Source: Xanthocytophaga flava (GTDB lineage: Bacteria; Bacteroidota; Bacteroidia; Cytophagales; 172606-1). Taken from it: a stretch of 64,000 nt of DNA. The first letter of the stretch is position 1; every line of letters starts with the position of its first letter. The position numbers and the translations under genes were made by a program. The DNA lies in the NCBI GenBank assembly GCA_030068525.1, contig JASJOS010000002.1, positions 186,001-250,000 on the forward strand. Direction: 5' to 3'. Below the pieces are notes generated by a model. The model saw only the letters and a program-made list of their open reading frames with translations, was not told where the DNA came from and did not search any database. Positions 17,754 through 26,788 of the stretch are shown here, piece by piece.

Positions 17754-19201
17754 ATGCATTCTCTCCAGAAAAGCCATGGTTCGTCAGATATATATGGCCC
17801 ATATGTATAATGGCCGCGATTGTGATTGGTTGGCTAACAGCTCGCAAAGGCATAGTTATTCCAGGTTTACTCATCGCAATGCCTTTTGCCATAGCCTTTT
17901 TTGTTGGATTGTTTTTACAGCCGCGTATTGCCCTTGTAACCTATATCATCTATTGTTTTGTGATTATGGGAGTCATACGACATGTGAAAGGACCTCCGTT
18001 TGGGTTAGGGATGGAAGCCTTATTGCTGTTAGGTTGGCTGGCTATCCTGTTTTATCAAACAGATCGCTTTCCCATGTCAAAGACAAAAAATGATTTGTGC
18101 AAAATGGGAACAGCATGGATGATCATCAATATCCTGGAAATTGGCAATCCGGCAGGAGCCAGTATAGCAGGTTGGTTTTACGAAATGCGTTCTTCTGCAC
18201 TAGCCTGGTATATGATTGTTCCATTGGCATTTATGGTCTTTGATAAACCCAGGGATCTTAATTTGTTTCTGATGTTGGTACTTGGCTTCTCAACCTTAGG
18301 GGCTTTGTATGGAATGAAACAATTGTATCTGGGTGTAGATGAAATGGAGCATTTATGGTTGGAAGCAGGTGCAAAAAAAACACATTTGCTTTTTGGTAAA
18401 CTACGTGTATTCTCATTTTATAGTGAAGCCGCTCAGTTTGGCGCCTCACAAGCACATGTGGCTGTTATTTCTATCGTACTGGCATTGGGACCCTATAAAC
18501 TATGGAAGAAGGCTTTGTTTGGAATAATGGGATTGCTTATTCTCTATGGAATGCTTATTTCCGGTACAAGGGGAGCTATGTTTGTATTGGCAGGAGGAAT
18601 CTTTACCTATCTGTTTTTAAGCGGACAAACCCGTATCCTGATTCTGGGAATGATTGTCGCAATGATTGCTTTCGGAATATTAAAGTATACAACAATAGGA
18701 AATAATAATTCAGATATCGTTCGTATGCGGACCTCACTTGATCCTAATGATCCTTCATTGCAAGTCCGTTTTAAAAATCAACAAATATTACGAGAATACA
18801 TGAGTTCTCGCCCTTTTGGGGGAGGTGTAGGTGTAATCGGTATGTGGGGCGTAACCTATAATGCAGACAAGTTTCTTTCTACGATTCCACCTGATAGTTT
18901 GTATGTCAAGGTTTGGGCTATGTATGGTATTGTAGGTTTTCTCATCTGGTTTGGAATCATGCTATACATATTAGGTAAATGTTGTGGAATAGTTTGGATG
19001 ACGGAAGATAAGGCATTAAAACAAAAACTGGCTGCGTTGACTGCTGGTTTTGCAGGAGTACTCCTGGCTAGTTATGGAAATGAGGTATTAAATCAGATGC
19101 CCTCTGGGATGATTGTGTACTTATCATGGGTCTTTGTTTTTCTAGGCCCTCAGTGGGAGTTGGAAAAACGCCAGCTTTCAAGTACATCTTTAGCTACATA
19201 A
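17741..19201 (+). CDS. O-antigen ligase/Wzy-like polymerase
   Basis: 486 residues with about 11-12 membrane helices. A Wzy_C-type region near residues 280-300 (ISGTRGAMFVLAGG) precedes a large periplasmic loop (about 310-395) containing RFKNQQ and a Gly-rich segment. Such proteins either polymerise repeat units or ligate polymer. In this locus, next to Wzx and Wzz, polymerase is the more likely role. Its start overlaps the flippase gene by 13 bp. Confidence 0.8.
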   Translation: MAQINAFSPEKPWFVRYIWPICIMAAIVIGWLTARKGIVIPGLLIAMPFAIAFFVGLFLQPRIALVTYIIYCFVIMGVIRHVKGPPFGLGMEALLLLGWLAILFYQTDRFPMSKTKNDLCKMGTAWMIINILEIGNPAGASIAGWFYEMRSSALAWYMIVPLAFMVFDKPRDLNLFLMLVLGFSTLGALYGMKQLYLGVDEMEHLWLEAGAKKTHLLFGKLRVFSFYSEAAQFGASQAHVAVISIVLALGPYKLWKKALFGIMGLLILYGMLISGTRGAMFVLAGGIFTYLFLSGQTRILILGMIVAMIAFGILKYTTIGNNNSDIVRMRTSLDPNDPSLQVRFKNQQILREYMSSRPFGGGVGVIGMWGVTYNADKFLSTIPPDSLYVKVWAMYGIVGFLIWFGIMLYILGKCCGIVWMTEDKALKQKLAALTAGFAGVLLASYGNEVLNQMPSGMIVYLSWVFVFLGPQWELEKRQLSSTSLAT

Positions 19202-19286
19202 GTCAAACCATAATTACATAGACAAAAAGTAAGGAATTTTCCCGAATGTAAATAGTATTCAAATAGTGTCTAATCAGGAAGTTATT

Positions 19287-20198
19287 ATGGAAACACCATT
19301 AGTTTCTATTGTGAGTGTAATCTATAATCAGGTTGAGATTACCTGTGCCATGCTTTCTTCTTTGCGAAAACTGACTTATCCAAACATAGAAGTATTTATT
19401 GTGGATAATGATTCTCCATTAGAAGATTCTTCTGTTATAAAAAAACGGTTTCCGGAAGTACATCTTATTAAATCTGAAGAAAACCTTGGATTTGCAGGAG
19501 GTAATAACCTGGCTGTAAGACAGGCTAAAGGCAAATATGTATTATTTCTCAATAACGATACAGAAGTAGATGCCGGATTTCTGGAACCTTTGGTTGAATT
19601 ATTTGAACATAACCCCAAAGCAGGTGTAGCCTCTCCTAAAATTATTTATTATGGTACGGAAGGCATTATTCAATATGCCGGTTGCACTGGAATCAATCAC
19701 TGGACAGGGAGGGGGAGTGCTATTGGTAGTAAAGAGAAAGATCAGGGACAATACAATGATCTTCGTTTAACAGATCTGGCTAATGGTGCAGCAATGATGG
19801 TTCCTATGGAAGTAATTCATAAAGCTGGATTGATGCCAGAGCAATATTTTCTCTATTATGAAGAGCACGATTGGTGCGAGATGATCAAACGGGCAGGATA
19901 TTCCTGTCATTATGTGGGCACTTCAACGATTTATCACAAAGAATCCATGTCAGTGGGGAAGGGGTCGGTATTAAAAACGTATTACCTCAACAGAAACCGC
20001 CTACTATTTATGCGAAGAAATCTGAAAGGATGGCAGCAATGGGTAAGTATCCTGTTTTTTCTTTTGGTAGCCATTCCTAAAAATTCCCTGATGTTTGGTT
20101 TGCAACGACAATGGAAGCATCTGGATGCCTTATGGCGTGGGGTAAAGTGGCATCTGAGCCGACAAAATATTCATCAGAATATATTTATCACACGATAG
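19287..20198 (+). CDS. family 2 glycosyltransferase (rhamnosyltransferase-like)
   Basis: 303 residues from the ATG at 19287, which has AGGAAG about 6 bp upstream; a GTG at 19266 would add seven residues. GT-A fold features: SIVSVIYNQ at the N-terminus, VDNDSP, NLGFAGGNNLA, and the metal-binding NNDTE motif (about residue 93). GFAGGNN and FLYYEEHDWC are typical of the WbbL/rhamnosyltransferase-like group. A hydrophobic segment near the C-terminus may hold it at the membrane. It probably adds one sugar to the lipid-linked unit; the donor sugar is unknown. Confidence 0.88.
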   Translation: METPLVSIVSVIYNQVEITCAMLSSLRKLTYPNIEVFIVDNDSPLEDSSVIKKRFPEVHLIKSEENLGFAGGNNLAVRQAKGKYVLFLNNDTEVDAGFLEPLVELFEHNPKAGVASPKIIYYGTEGIIQYAGCTGINHWTGRGSAIGSKEKDQGQYNDLRLTDLANGAAMMVPMEVIHKAGLMPEQYFLYYEEHDWCEMIKRAGYSCHYVGTSTIYHKESMSVGKGSVLKTYYLNRNRLLFMRRNLKGWQQWVSILFFLLVAIPKNSLMFGLQRQWKHLDALWRGVKWHLSRQNIHQNIFITR

Positions 20199-20290
20199 AT
20201 ATTTTTCTTCCCACAATCCACAAGAGTCTGACAGAAAGTGAAAGTAGTAAAATGCAATGATTTGCCTGTGATAGTAAACCTGCACTTTGT

Positions 20291-20917
20291 ATGTATGCAA
20301 TAGCAAATGTAAAAACAGTACTTAGCCAGCGTGCTGCGTTGATTCGGGAACAACATCCGGATCAGTCTGGCTTGCAACTGATGTTGCATATGGGGTTGGA
20401 TTTGTTTGCTGGTATAGGAAAGATGTTAGCAGCCCGCTATTATCTGCGGGGATGCCAGATTGGAAAAATGGTGTCTGTAAAAGGAAAACCTATGTTCAAA
20501 AATGAAGGACAGGTTATTATTGGTAATCAGGTACGTATCTGGTCTGTTATCCAACAGGCAAAAATATTTGTTGGAAAAGGAGCAACTTTATCTATTGGTG
20601 ATAATTCAAGAGTAAACGGTGTACATATCTCTGCCAGTGAAAGGATTGAGATTGGCAAGAATGTCCGTATGGCTCCCTATACCATTATCATGGATGATGA
20701 TTTTCATGATCCCTCCAATCATTTCTCATCTGGTAAGAAAGCCCCCATTATCATTGAAGACGATGTCTGGATTGCAACCAGAGCCATCATTCTAAAAGGT
20801 GTAACCATCGGGCGTGGATCGGTGATTGCGGCAGGTGCTGTGGTCAGCAAGGATGTAGAGCCTTATACAGTAGTAGCAGGGGTACCTGCAAAACCTATAA
20901 AAAAAATAAAACCATGA
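20291..20917 (+). CDS. left-handed beta-helix (hexapeptide) acyltransferase
   Basis: 208 residues. From about residue 75 onward it shows hexapeptide repeats ([LIV]-G-x-x): [36 protein letters not shown], then [33 protein letters not shown], ending [18 protein letters not shown] resembles the catalytic region of maltose/galactoside-type O-acetyltransferases. It likely acetylates a sugar of the polymer in the cytoplasm. Its stop overlaps the next start (ATGA). Confidence 0.88.
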   Translation: MYAIANVKTVLSQRAALIREQHPDQSGLQLMLHMGLDLFAGIGKMLAARYYLRGCQIGKMVSVKGKPMFKNEGQVIIGNQVRIWSVIQQAKIFVGKGATLSIGDNSRVNGVHISASERIEIGKNVRMAPYTIIMDDDFHDPSNHFSSGKKAPIIIEDDVWIATRAIILKGVTIGRGSVIAAGAVVSKDVEPYTVVAGVPAKPIKKIKP

Positions 20918-22113
20918 GTATACTGGAAACTGTGATTCAGGTAACATTGTATGTTACAGCTGGCTATCTGGCATTTCATACTGTATATCTACTGTTTTTC
21001 GCTGTCGCTGGACATTTTTATAAGGAAGGCATAAAAGCCAACAAGCCCATTTATAAAAACAGGCCTATTTGTGTATTGATACCTGCCTATAAAGAAGATG
21101 CTGTTATTCTTGAGACAGCCCGGAAAGCATTAAAACATAACTATGCAGGCGACTTTCGGGTTGTTATCATTGCTGATCAGTTGCAAGCATTTACTCTTCA
21201 GACATTGCGTAGTCTGGGTGCGGAAGTGATAGAGGTGCATTTCGAGAAAAGTACTAAAGGAAAAGCACTCCGATATGCTATGAACCTGTTACCTGAGCAT
21301 ATTTATCCCATTGCTGTGATTCTGGATGCGGACAATATTATGGGTGATGGATTTCTGAATCAAGTGGACATTACATTTGACAATGGATATCGGGTGGTTC
21401 AGGGACATCGGACTGCCAAAAATGCAGATACATCTTTTGCCTTACTGGATGCATGCAATGAAGAGGTCAATAATCACATATTTCGTAAGGGGCACCGTGC
21501 TGTAGGATTATCCTCTGCTCTGATTGGTTCAGGAATGGCATTTGAGTTTACCTATCTTAAGAAGCTACTTGCTGATATCGGTGAAACTGCCGGCGAAGAC
21601 AAAGAGCTTGATATAAGAGTGTTGCGTGACAAGGTGACCATTCACTATCTGGAAACCGGGTGGGTATATGATGAGAAAGTATCCAGTGCCCAGGTCTTTA
21701 CTAAACAACGCACACGCTGGATTGCCACCCAGATTGATTTCGTTGGAGGACATTTATCAGCTGGTTTGTATCAACTTTTGTTTAAGGGAAATGTTGCCTT
21801 CTTTGATAAGATAGTACAGTCCCTGTTGCTACCTAGGGTATTACTTATGGGTGTTTTAACAGGAATTACTTTTCTAAGTATATTCTTACCTTGGGGGCCT
21901 TCCTTTCTATTCTGGTTTTCACTGCTTATTCTTACAGGAAGTGCTTTACTGATTGCACTCCCTAAAAGATTCTATAATAAACAACTCTGGCGTGCCTTAA
22001 TCAATCTGCCAGTTGCTCTGAAAGCTATGAGTATCGCCTTGATTCGCAGCCGGAAAGCGGGTAATACCTTTATTCATACTCCTCATACATCAACATCTAA
22101 CGCTAAACTCTAA
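20914..22113 (+). CDS. membrane-associated family 2 glycosyltransferase
   Basis: 399 residues. TM1 lies at about 5-30. The GT-A domain has IPAYKED, a DADN motif (about 147) as the DxD site, GEDKELDIR, and KQRTRW (Q-x-x-RW), which is typical of processive or membrane-bound GT2 enzymes. Two or three membrane helices follow (about 300-350). This layout resembles cellulose/hyaluronan synthase-like and N-acetylglucosaminyltransferase-like enzymes. It is coupled to the acyltransferase upstream by a 4-bp overlap and followed after 5 bp by a 40-codon gene. Confidence 0.87.
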   Translation: MSILETVIQVTLYVTAGYLAFHTVYLLFFAVAGHFYKEGIKANKPIYKNRPICVLIPAYKEDAVILETARKALKHNYAGDFRVVIIADQLQAFTLQTLRSLGAEVIEVHFEKSTKGKALRYAMNLLPEHIYPIAVILDADNIMGDGFLNQVDITFDNGYRVVQGHRTAKNADTSFALLDACNEEVNNHIFRKGHRAVGLSSALIGSGMAFEFTYLKKLLADIGETAGEDKELDIRVLRDKVTIHYLETGWVYDEKVSSAQVFTKQRTRWIATQIDFVGGHLSAGLYQLLFKGNVAFFDKIVQSLLLPRVLLMGVLTGITFLSIFLPWGPSFLFWFSLLILTGSALLIALPKRFYNKQLWRALINLPVALKAMSIALIRSRKAGNTFIHTPHTSTSNAKL

Positions 22114-22118
22114 CAACT

Positions 22119-22241
22119 ATGCCTTGGGACATTATTGCTATACCTGCTATTCTGGCACTTGTGTTTGGATTTTTGAATGGCAAGAAAGTGAAAGATAAAC
22201 TAGCTGCTCAGCCCGTAAAAAAGGGAAGACATGGAAAATAA
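22119..22241 (+). CDS. 40-residue single-helix membrane protein
   Basis: A short frame starts with ATG 5 bp after the upstream stop and ends 11 bp inside the next glycosyltransferase gene. It encodes MPWDIIAIPAILALVFGFLN (one likely membrane helix, about residues 4-19) followed by a lysine-rich cytoplasmic tail ending in KKGRHGK. The tight packing and the amphiphilic design argue for a real gene. No family is recognised; it could be a small partner of the membrane glycosyltransferases. Confidence 0.6.
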   Translation: MPWDIIAIPAILALVFGFLNGKKVKDKLAAQPVKKGRHGK

Positions 22242-23448
22242 AGATATTGTTATGCTGGTCCAGCAAAGCTGGGATCTGGAGATAGGGAGTAATGCCCGAA
22301 ATCTTGCCATGGAGTTTGCCAAGAAGAATAGGGTGTTATATGTGAATCCTCCTTTGGATATCAAGACGGTGTTGAAGGGAAGAAAAGATCCCAAACTCCG
22401 TCAGAGATTAAAATCGGTCTGGAATGTAACGCCATCTTTACAACAGGTAGATACAAATATATGGGTTTATACGCCTGATTGTATTTGTTTGTCAATCAAT
22501 TGGTTGACTTCGAAGTCGTTGTTTCGCTGGTTGAATGGGTATAATAATAGATTACTGGCAAAATCCGTTTGGAAAGCTATCTGTCAGTTGGAATTTTCCG
22601 GATTTACTTTATTTAACGATAGCCAAATGTTTTTAGGGTTGAATCAGAAAGAACTGATACATCCTGAGAAATATATTTATTATGTACGGGATTATTTAAT
22701 TACACAGGATTATTTTAAAAAACACGGTACCTGGAGCGAAGCAGAACTGATGCAAAAAGCAGATCTGGTAGTAGCTAACTCTGCTTATCTGGCAGACTAT
22801 GCGCGTAAGAGTAATCCCAGAAGTTATGATATAGGCCAGGGATGTGAACTGGATGCATTTGACCCTGCTGTTACACATTCCATTCCTGCAGAATTAGTCA
22901 ACTTGCCAAGGCCTATCATTGGATATACTGGATTTCTTACTGCTGCCCGGTTAGATATATCCTTGCTTGAAAGGCTTGCAGATGCCAAACCTGACTGGAG
23001 TTTTGTATTGGTAGGGCCAGAAGACCCGGCTTTTAAAGTTTCCAGGCTTCATCAGAAAAAGAATGTGTATTTTACAGGGACTAAGCCACCCTCTCAGTTG
23101 CCTGCTTATTTACAACATCTGGATGTCTGTATCAACCCACAACTGGTAAATGAACTCACTATAGGCAATTACCCCCGTAAAATAGATGAATATCTGGGAA
23201 TGGGTAAACCTGTGGTTGCTACCGATACACGTGCTATGGAGATGTTTGCAGACTATGTGTACCTGGCAAAAAATTCAGATGAGTATATTGTTTTACTTGA
23301 GAAAGCACTGATCGAAGACAATCATGCACAGGCATTAGCCCGAACGGCATTTGCGAAAGGGCATACATGGGAAGCATCTGCCCAGGCAATGTATGATGCA
23401 TTGAATCCATCATCATTAGAACAAAAAGAACCTGTCTATGAGCCTTAA
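22231..23448 (+). CDS. family 1/4-type glycosyltransferase
   Basis: 405 residues with a GT-B layout. The N-terminal half begins DIVMLVQQSWDLEIGSNARNLA, resembling TuaH-like glycosyltransferases. The C-terminal half has IGYTGFLTAARLDISLLERLA, WSFVLVGP, VYFTGTKPPSQLPAYLQHLDVCINP, and DEYLGMGKPVVATD, the nucleotide-sugar binding pattern. It would transfer a sugar to the lipid-linked intermediate. It overlaps the 40-residue gene by 11 bp at its start and the acyltransferase by 11 bp at its end. Confidence 0.85.
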   Translation: MENKDIVMLVQQSWDLEIGSNARNLAMEFAKKNRVLYVNPPLDIKTVLKGRKDPKLRQRLKSVWNVTPSLQQVDTNIWVYTPDCICLSINWLTSKSLFRWLNGYNNRLLAKSVWKAICQLEFSGFTLFNDSQMFLGLNQKELIHPEKYIYYVRDYLITQDYFKKHGTWSEAELMQKADLVVANSAYLADYARKSNPRSYDIGQGCELDAFDPAVTHSIPAELVNLPRPIIGYTGFLTAARLDISLLERLADAKPDWSFVLVGPEDPAFKVSRLHQKKNVYFTGTKPPSQLPAYLQHLDVCINPQLVNELTIGNYPRKIDEYLGMGKPVVATDTRAMEMFADYVYLAKNSDEYIVLLEKALIEDNHAQALARTAFAKGHTWEASAQAMYDALNPSSLEQKEPVYEP

Positions 23449-24397
23449 AACACAGACCTATTATCCTGGTCTGGATGCTATTCGCGGAGTACTCATTATT
23501 CTGGTCGTACTTTCACATTGTCTTTCTCCAGGTACACCCGTATTTATTCTGTATTCTTTTCATATGCCTCTTTTTCTGGGTATCGGAGGATTTCTTATTA
23601 AACGAGACTATATCAGAAATACAAGTACATTCCAGATTTTGCACAAGTATCTGTATCGGATGATTATACCCTGGATACTGGCAGTCGTTATTTATTATCT
23701 GTGGCGCAGGTTATTGAATATCCCGGTTGACCTACAACATGAGATCCTGTATCCATACTATCATTTATGGTTTGTACCCGCTCTTTTGGGTATGGTATTA
23801 ACTGTAAAGTTACTGGAATACTGGAATATTTCTTATAAGGTTGTTTTGGGTGCCAGTATGCTTCTTTGTCTGGGGTGGTATATCGTGTATAGAGAACATC
23901 CTGATAATATGATCTATCCGTGGTTGTATTATCTGGGGGACAAACGGATGTATGGATATTTTGGATTCTTTTATCTAGGATATGTACTAAGGGCGTATCC
24001 AGATGTATTTCCAAAGGTTAAAATGCACGATGTATTGCTTGCTGCTGGTGTATCTTTAAGTTTATTGATAGTTTCTGTTTATTTTCCTGTTAACCGACTG
24101 GTTTCCTTTTTGCCTTATTGGGTATTAAATATAGGTCTGATCTATTGGGCAATAGTATATGCTTCGGAACAGACACTAACTAAAAATTCATTCATTCTCT
24201 TTTGTAACAAGCAGTCACTGGCTATTTATCTATATCATTACTCAGTAATTTTGCTTGCCAGTTCATTTCTGACCATCAAAGGACCTCTTACAGTTGCTCT
24301 CTTTTTAATTACAGTAATTGCCACTTACCTGACAGTCTATCTGACTTCGTCTTTGCCTTTCGTTAATAAATATTTCTTTGGGTATACAAAGGCCTGA
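23438..24397 (+). CDS. acyltransferase 3 family membrane O-acyltransferase
   Basis: 319 residues with about 10 membrane helices. The N-terminus has YPGLDAIRGVLIILVVLSHC, the acyltransferase-3 (OafA/NodX) signature with its conserved R and H. It probably transfers acetyl or another short acyl group to sugar hydroxyls of the polymer at the membrane. Together with the hexapeptide enzyme it gives the locus two acylation steps. It ends 2 bp before the next glycosyltransferase. Confidence 0.87.
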   Translation: MSLKTQTYYPGLDAIRGVLIILVVLSHCLSPGTPVFILYSFHMPLFLGIGGFLIKRDYIRNTSTFQILHKYLYRMIIPWILAVVIYYLWRRLLNIPVDLQHEILYPYYHLWFVPALLGMVLTVKLLEYWNISYKVVLGASMLLCLGWYIVYREHPDNMIYPWLYYLGDKRMYGYFGFFYLGYVLRAYPDVFPKVKMHDVLLAAGVSLSLLIVSVYFPVNRLVSFLPYWVLNIGLIYWAIVYASEQTLTKNSFILFCNKQSLAIYLYHYSVILLASSFLTIKGPLTVALFLITVIATYLTVYLTSSLPFVNKYFFGYTKA

Positions 24398-24399
24398 TT

Positions 24400-25590
24400 A
24401 TGAATACACCTTTACGGATTGGTATCGAGGCCCAACGGCTTTTTCGTGCCCGAAAACATGGTATGGATATCTATGCACTGGAGTTGATAAAAGCTTTACA
24501 GGAAATAGATACCATAAACCAGTATTACATTTTTGCTCAACCGGGTGAAGATGAACAGTGCATAGATGAGACTAAGAACTTTCATATCATAACCCAGAAG
24601 ACCTTATCTTATCCCCTTTGGGAACAATGGACTTTACCAGACTTGGCAAAAAAGTATTCTTTGGATCTATTGCATTGTACGGCTAATACAGCCCCTCTGA
24701 GATTAAAAACCAAATTGTTACTGACATTGCATGATGTGATTTTCATGCAAAAAGACCCGCAGGTTAAGGGAAAGAAAGGGAATTCTTATCAGCATTTTGG
24801 AAATATGTATAGAAAATGGGTTGTTCCTTCTGTTTCCAGAAAAGCAGACGCGTTGCTTACTGTATCTAACTTTCAGAAACATGAGATTGCACGGGTGCTG
24901 AATGTTTCTGAACAAAAAATTCAGGTGACCTATAATGGAGTAGCTCCACATTTCTTTGAAGAATTGGACGAAAGCTACCTGGCACAGATTCGGCATAAAT
25001 ACCATTTGCCAGAACATTTTTTCTTTTTTCTGGGTAATACGGAGCCTAGAAAAAACCTTACAGGCGTATTAAAGGCTTTCCATATTTTTCAGCAACAAAA
25101 TCCTAACCTGGCTTCACTAGTCATCAAAGGCATAGATGAAACTTATCTGATGCAGAAATTGACAGAAGAGGGCATACAGGATATTCGAAAATATATACAT
25201 CTGGTTTCCTATTTAACATCAGAGGAACTGGCTGCTCTGTATCATCTTTCAGATTGTTTTCTGTTTCCTTCTTTTAGCGAAGGATTTGGTATTCCTATTA
25301 TTGAAGCCATGGCTTGTGGTACTCCTGTCATAACTTCACAAACAACCTCTATGCCTGAAATTAGTGGAGGTGCTACCTTATTGATTAATCCCGCAGATGC
25401 AGGAGAGATGGCAGTAGCTATGAAACAGATGCTATGTAATACGGCTCTGGCAGAACGATTCCGAAAAGCTGGTAAGAGCCGGGCCACTTCATTTTCATGG
25501 AAAGATACGGCAATTTCTACACTGGCCACTTATGAAAAAATAACTGGTCAAATCTCTACCTCTCACTCAAATGTATATGCAAGTTATTGA
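24400..25590 (+). CDS. family 4 glycosyltransferase
   Basis: 396 residues, GT-B fold. N-terminal RIGIEAQRLFRARKHGMDIYALELI and LLHCTANTAP; C-terminal FFFLGNTEPRKNLTGVLKAF, a long linker, and the GT4 signature SFSEGFGIPIIEAMACGTPVITS with the E-x7-E pair, then MPEISGGATLLINP. It likely uses a nucleotide-sugar donor with retention of configuration. Its end overlaps the next gene by 20 bp. Confidence 0.92.
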   Translation: MNTPLRIGIEAQRLFRARKHGMDIYALELIKALQEIDTINQYYIFAQPGEDEQCIDETKNFHIITQKTLSYPLWEQWTLPDLAKKYSLDLLHCTANTAPLRLKTKLLLTLHDVIFMQKDPQVKGKKGNSYQHFGNMYRKWVVPSVSRKADALLTVSNFQKHEIARVLNVSEQKIQVTYNGVAPHFFEELDESYLAQIRHKYHLPEHFFFFLGNTEPRKNLTGVLKAFHIFQQQNPNLASLVIKGIDETYLMQKLTEEGIQDIRKYIHLVSYLTSEELAALYHLSDCFLFPSFSEGFGIPIIEAMACGTPVITSQTTSMPEISGGATLLINPADAGEMAVAMKQMLCNTALAERFRKAGKSRATSFSWKDTAISTLATYEKITGQISTSHSNVYASY

Positions 25591-26746
25591 AATCCTGTTC
25601 TGGATCTGTGTAAGTATAGTATTCTATACCTTTATAGGCTATGCCCTGCTGGTTGGTATTTGGGCAAAGGTTACCAAATTATGGACACAGAAGAATTTTG
25701 ACCAATCATATGAGCCTGAAGTTACGCTGGTTATACCTGCATACAATGAAGCAGATATTCTTGCTCAAAAGGTAGAAAATTGCCTGGAACTTGATTATCC
25801 GGCTGAGAAGCTCCAACTGATTGTGATTACAGATGGATCGAATGACCATTCGGCCTCTATACTGGAAAAATATCCTCGGGTACTGCATGTACACGAAGCA
25901 GCCCGTAAAGGTAAAGCAGCCGCAGAGAATCGGGTAATGCATTTTGTGAAACATCCTCTGGTGATTTTCACAGATAGTAATACACGTCTTAACAAAGAAG
26001 CTGTACGGGAAATTATCAAACATTACCATGATCCTAAGGTAGGAGCAGTATCTGGAGAAAAGAAAGTCCAACAGGATCAATCCGCAGCAGGAAATGGAGA
26101 AGGCCTTTATTGGAAATACGAGTCTTTCCTGAAACGGTGCGACTCAGATATTTATAGCCTCATGGGAGCAGCCGGTGAATTGGTCTCGTTTCGGAAAGAG
26201 CTATTTGCTCCTCTGGAAGAGGATAGCATTCTGGACGATTTTGTCCAATCCCTAAGAATTGTAGAGAAAGGATATAAGGTAGTGTATGAGCCTAAAGCAT
26301 TTGCTTCTGAATTACCTTCTGAGTCATTGAAAGATGAGATGAAACGCAAAATTCGCATTTGTGCAGGAGGCTGGCAATCTATGTCACGACTTACAAGCCT
26401 GCTGAATATATTTAAGCATCCAATAGTCACATTTTTATATGTTTCACACCGGGTATTACGCTGGAGCCTGACACCACTGACGTTGGCAATTCTACTGCCT
26501 GTAAGTGCTTATTTATCTTTTCAGTTAGGTGGTATCTATACTTTGTTCACAATTTTACAAATTCTGTTCTATGCAATGGCATACATTGGCTGGTATGCTG
26601 ATGGCCGTGGCAGGAAAATAAAATTGCTTCTGATTCCGCTCTATTTTAGTATGATGAATGTTGCAGTATTTTTTGGGTTTTTGCGTTTTGTCCGTCAGTC
26701 GCAGCCTGCGGCTTGGGAAAAAGCAAAAAGATCTGCTTATGCCTGA
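25571..26746 (+). CDS. membrane-bound family 2 glycosyltransferase
   Basis: 391 residues; a start at ATG 25577 is equally possible. TM1 at about 6-28, then a GT-A domain with TLVIPAYNEADIL, ITDGSNDHS, the metal-binding TDSN (about 138), and LDDFVQSLRIVEKGYKVVYEP. Two to three membrane helices follow near the C-terminus (about 290-370). It resembles processive glycosyltransferases of capsule and exopolysaccharide loci. Last sugar-handling gene of the operon, 42 bp before the LruC lipoprotein. Confidence 0.9.
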   Translation: MYMQVIEILFWICVSIVFYTFIGYALLVGIWAKVTKLWTQKNFDQSYEPEVTLVIPAYNEADILAQKVENCLELDYPAEKLQLIVITDGSNDHSASILEKYPRVLHVHEAARKGKAAAENRVMHFVKHPLVIFTDSNTRLNKEAVREIIKHYHDPKVGAVSGEKKVQQDQSAAGNGEGLYWKYESFLKRCDSDIYSLMGAAGELVSFRKELFAPLEEDSILDDFVQSLRIVEKGYKVVYEPKAFASELPSESLKDEMKRKIRICAGGWQSMSRLTSLLNIFKHPIVTFLYVSHRVLRWSLTPLTLAILLPVSAYLSFQLGGIYTLFTILQILFYAMAYIGWYADGRGRKIKLLLIPLYFSMMNVAVFFGFLRFVRQSQPAAWEKAKRSAYA

Positions 26747-26788
26747 TGTTTCAAGCCTTCTAAAACAAAACAATTATTAAGCATTTGT

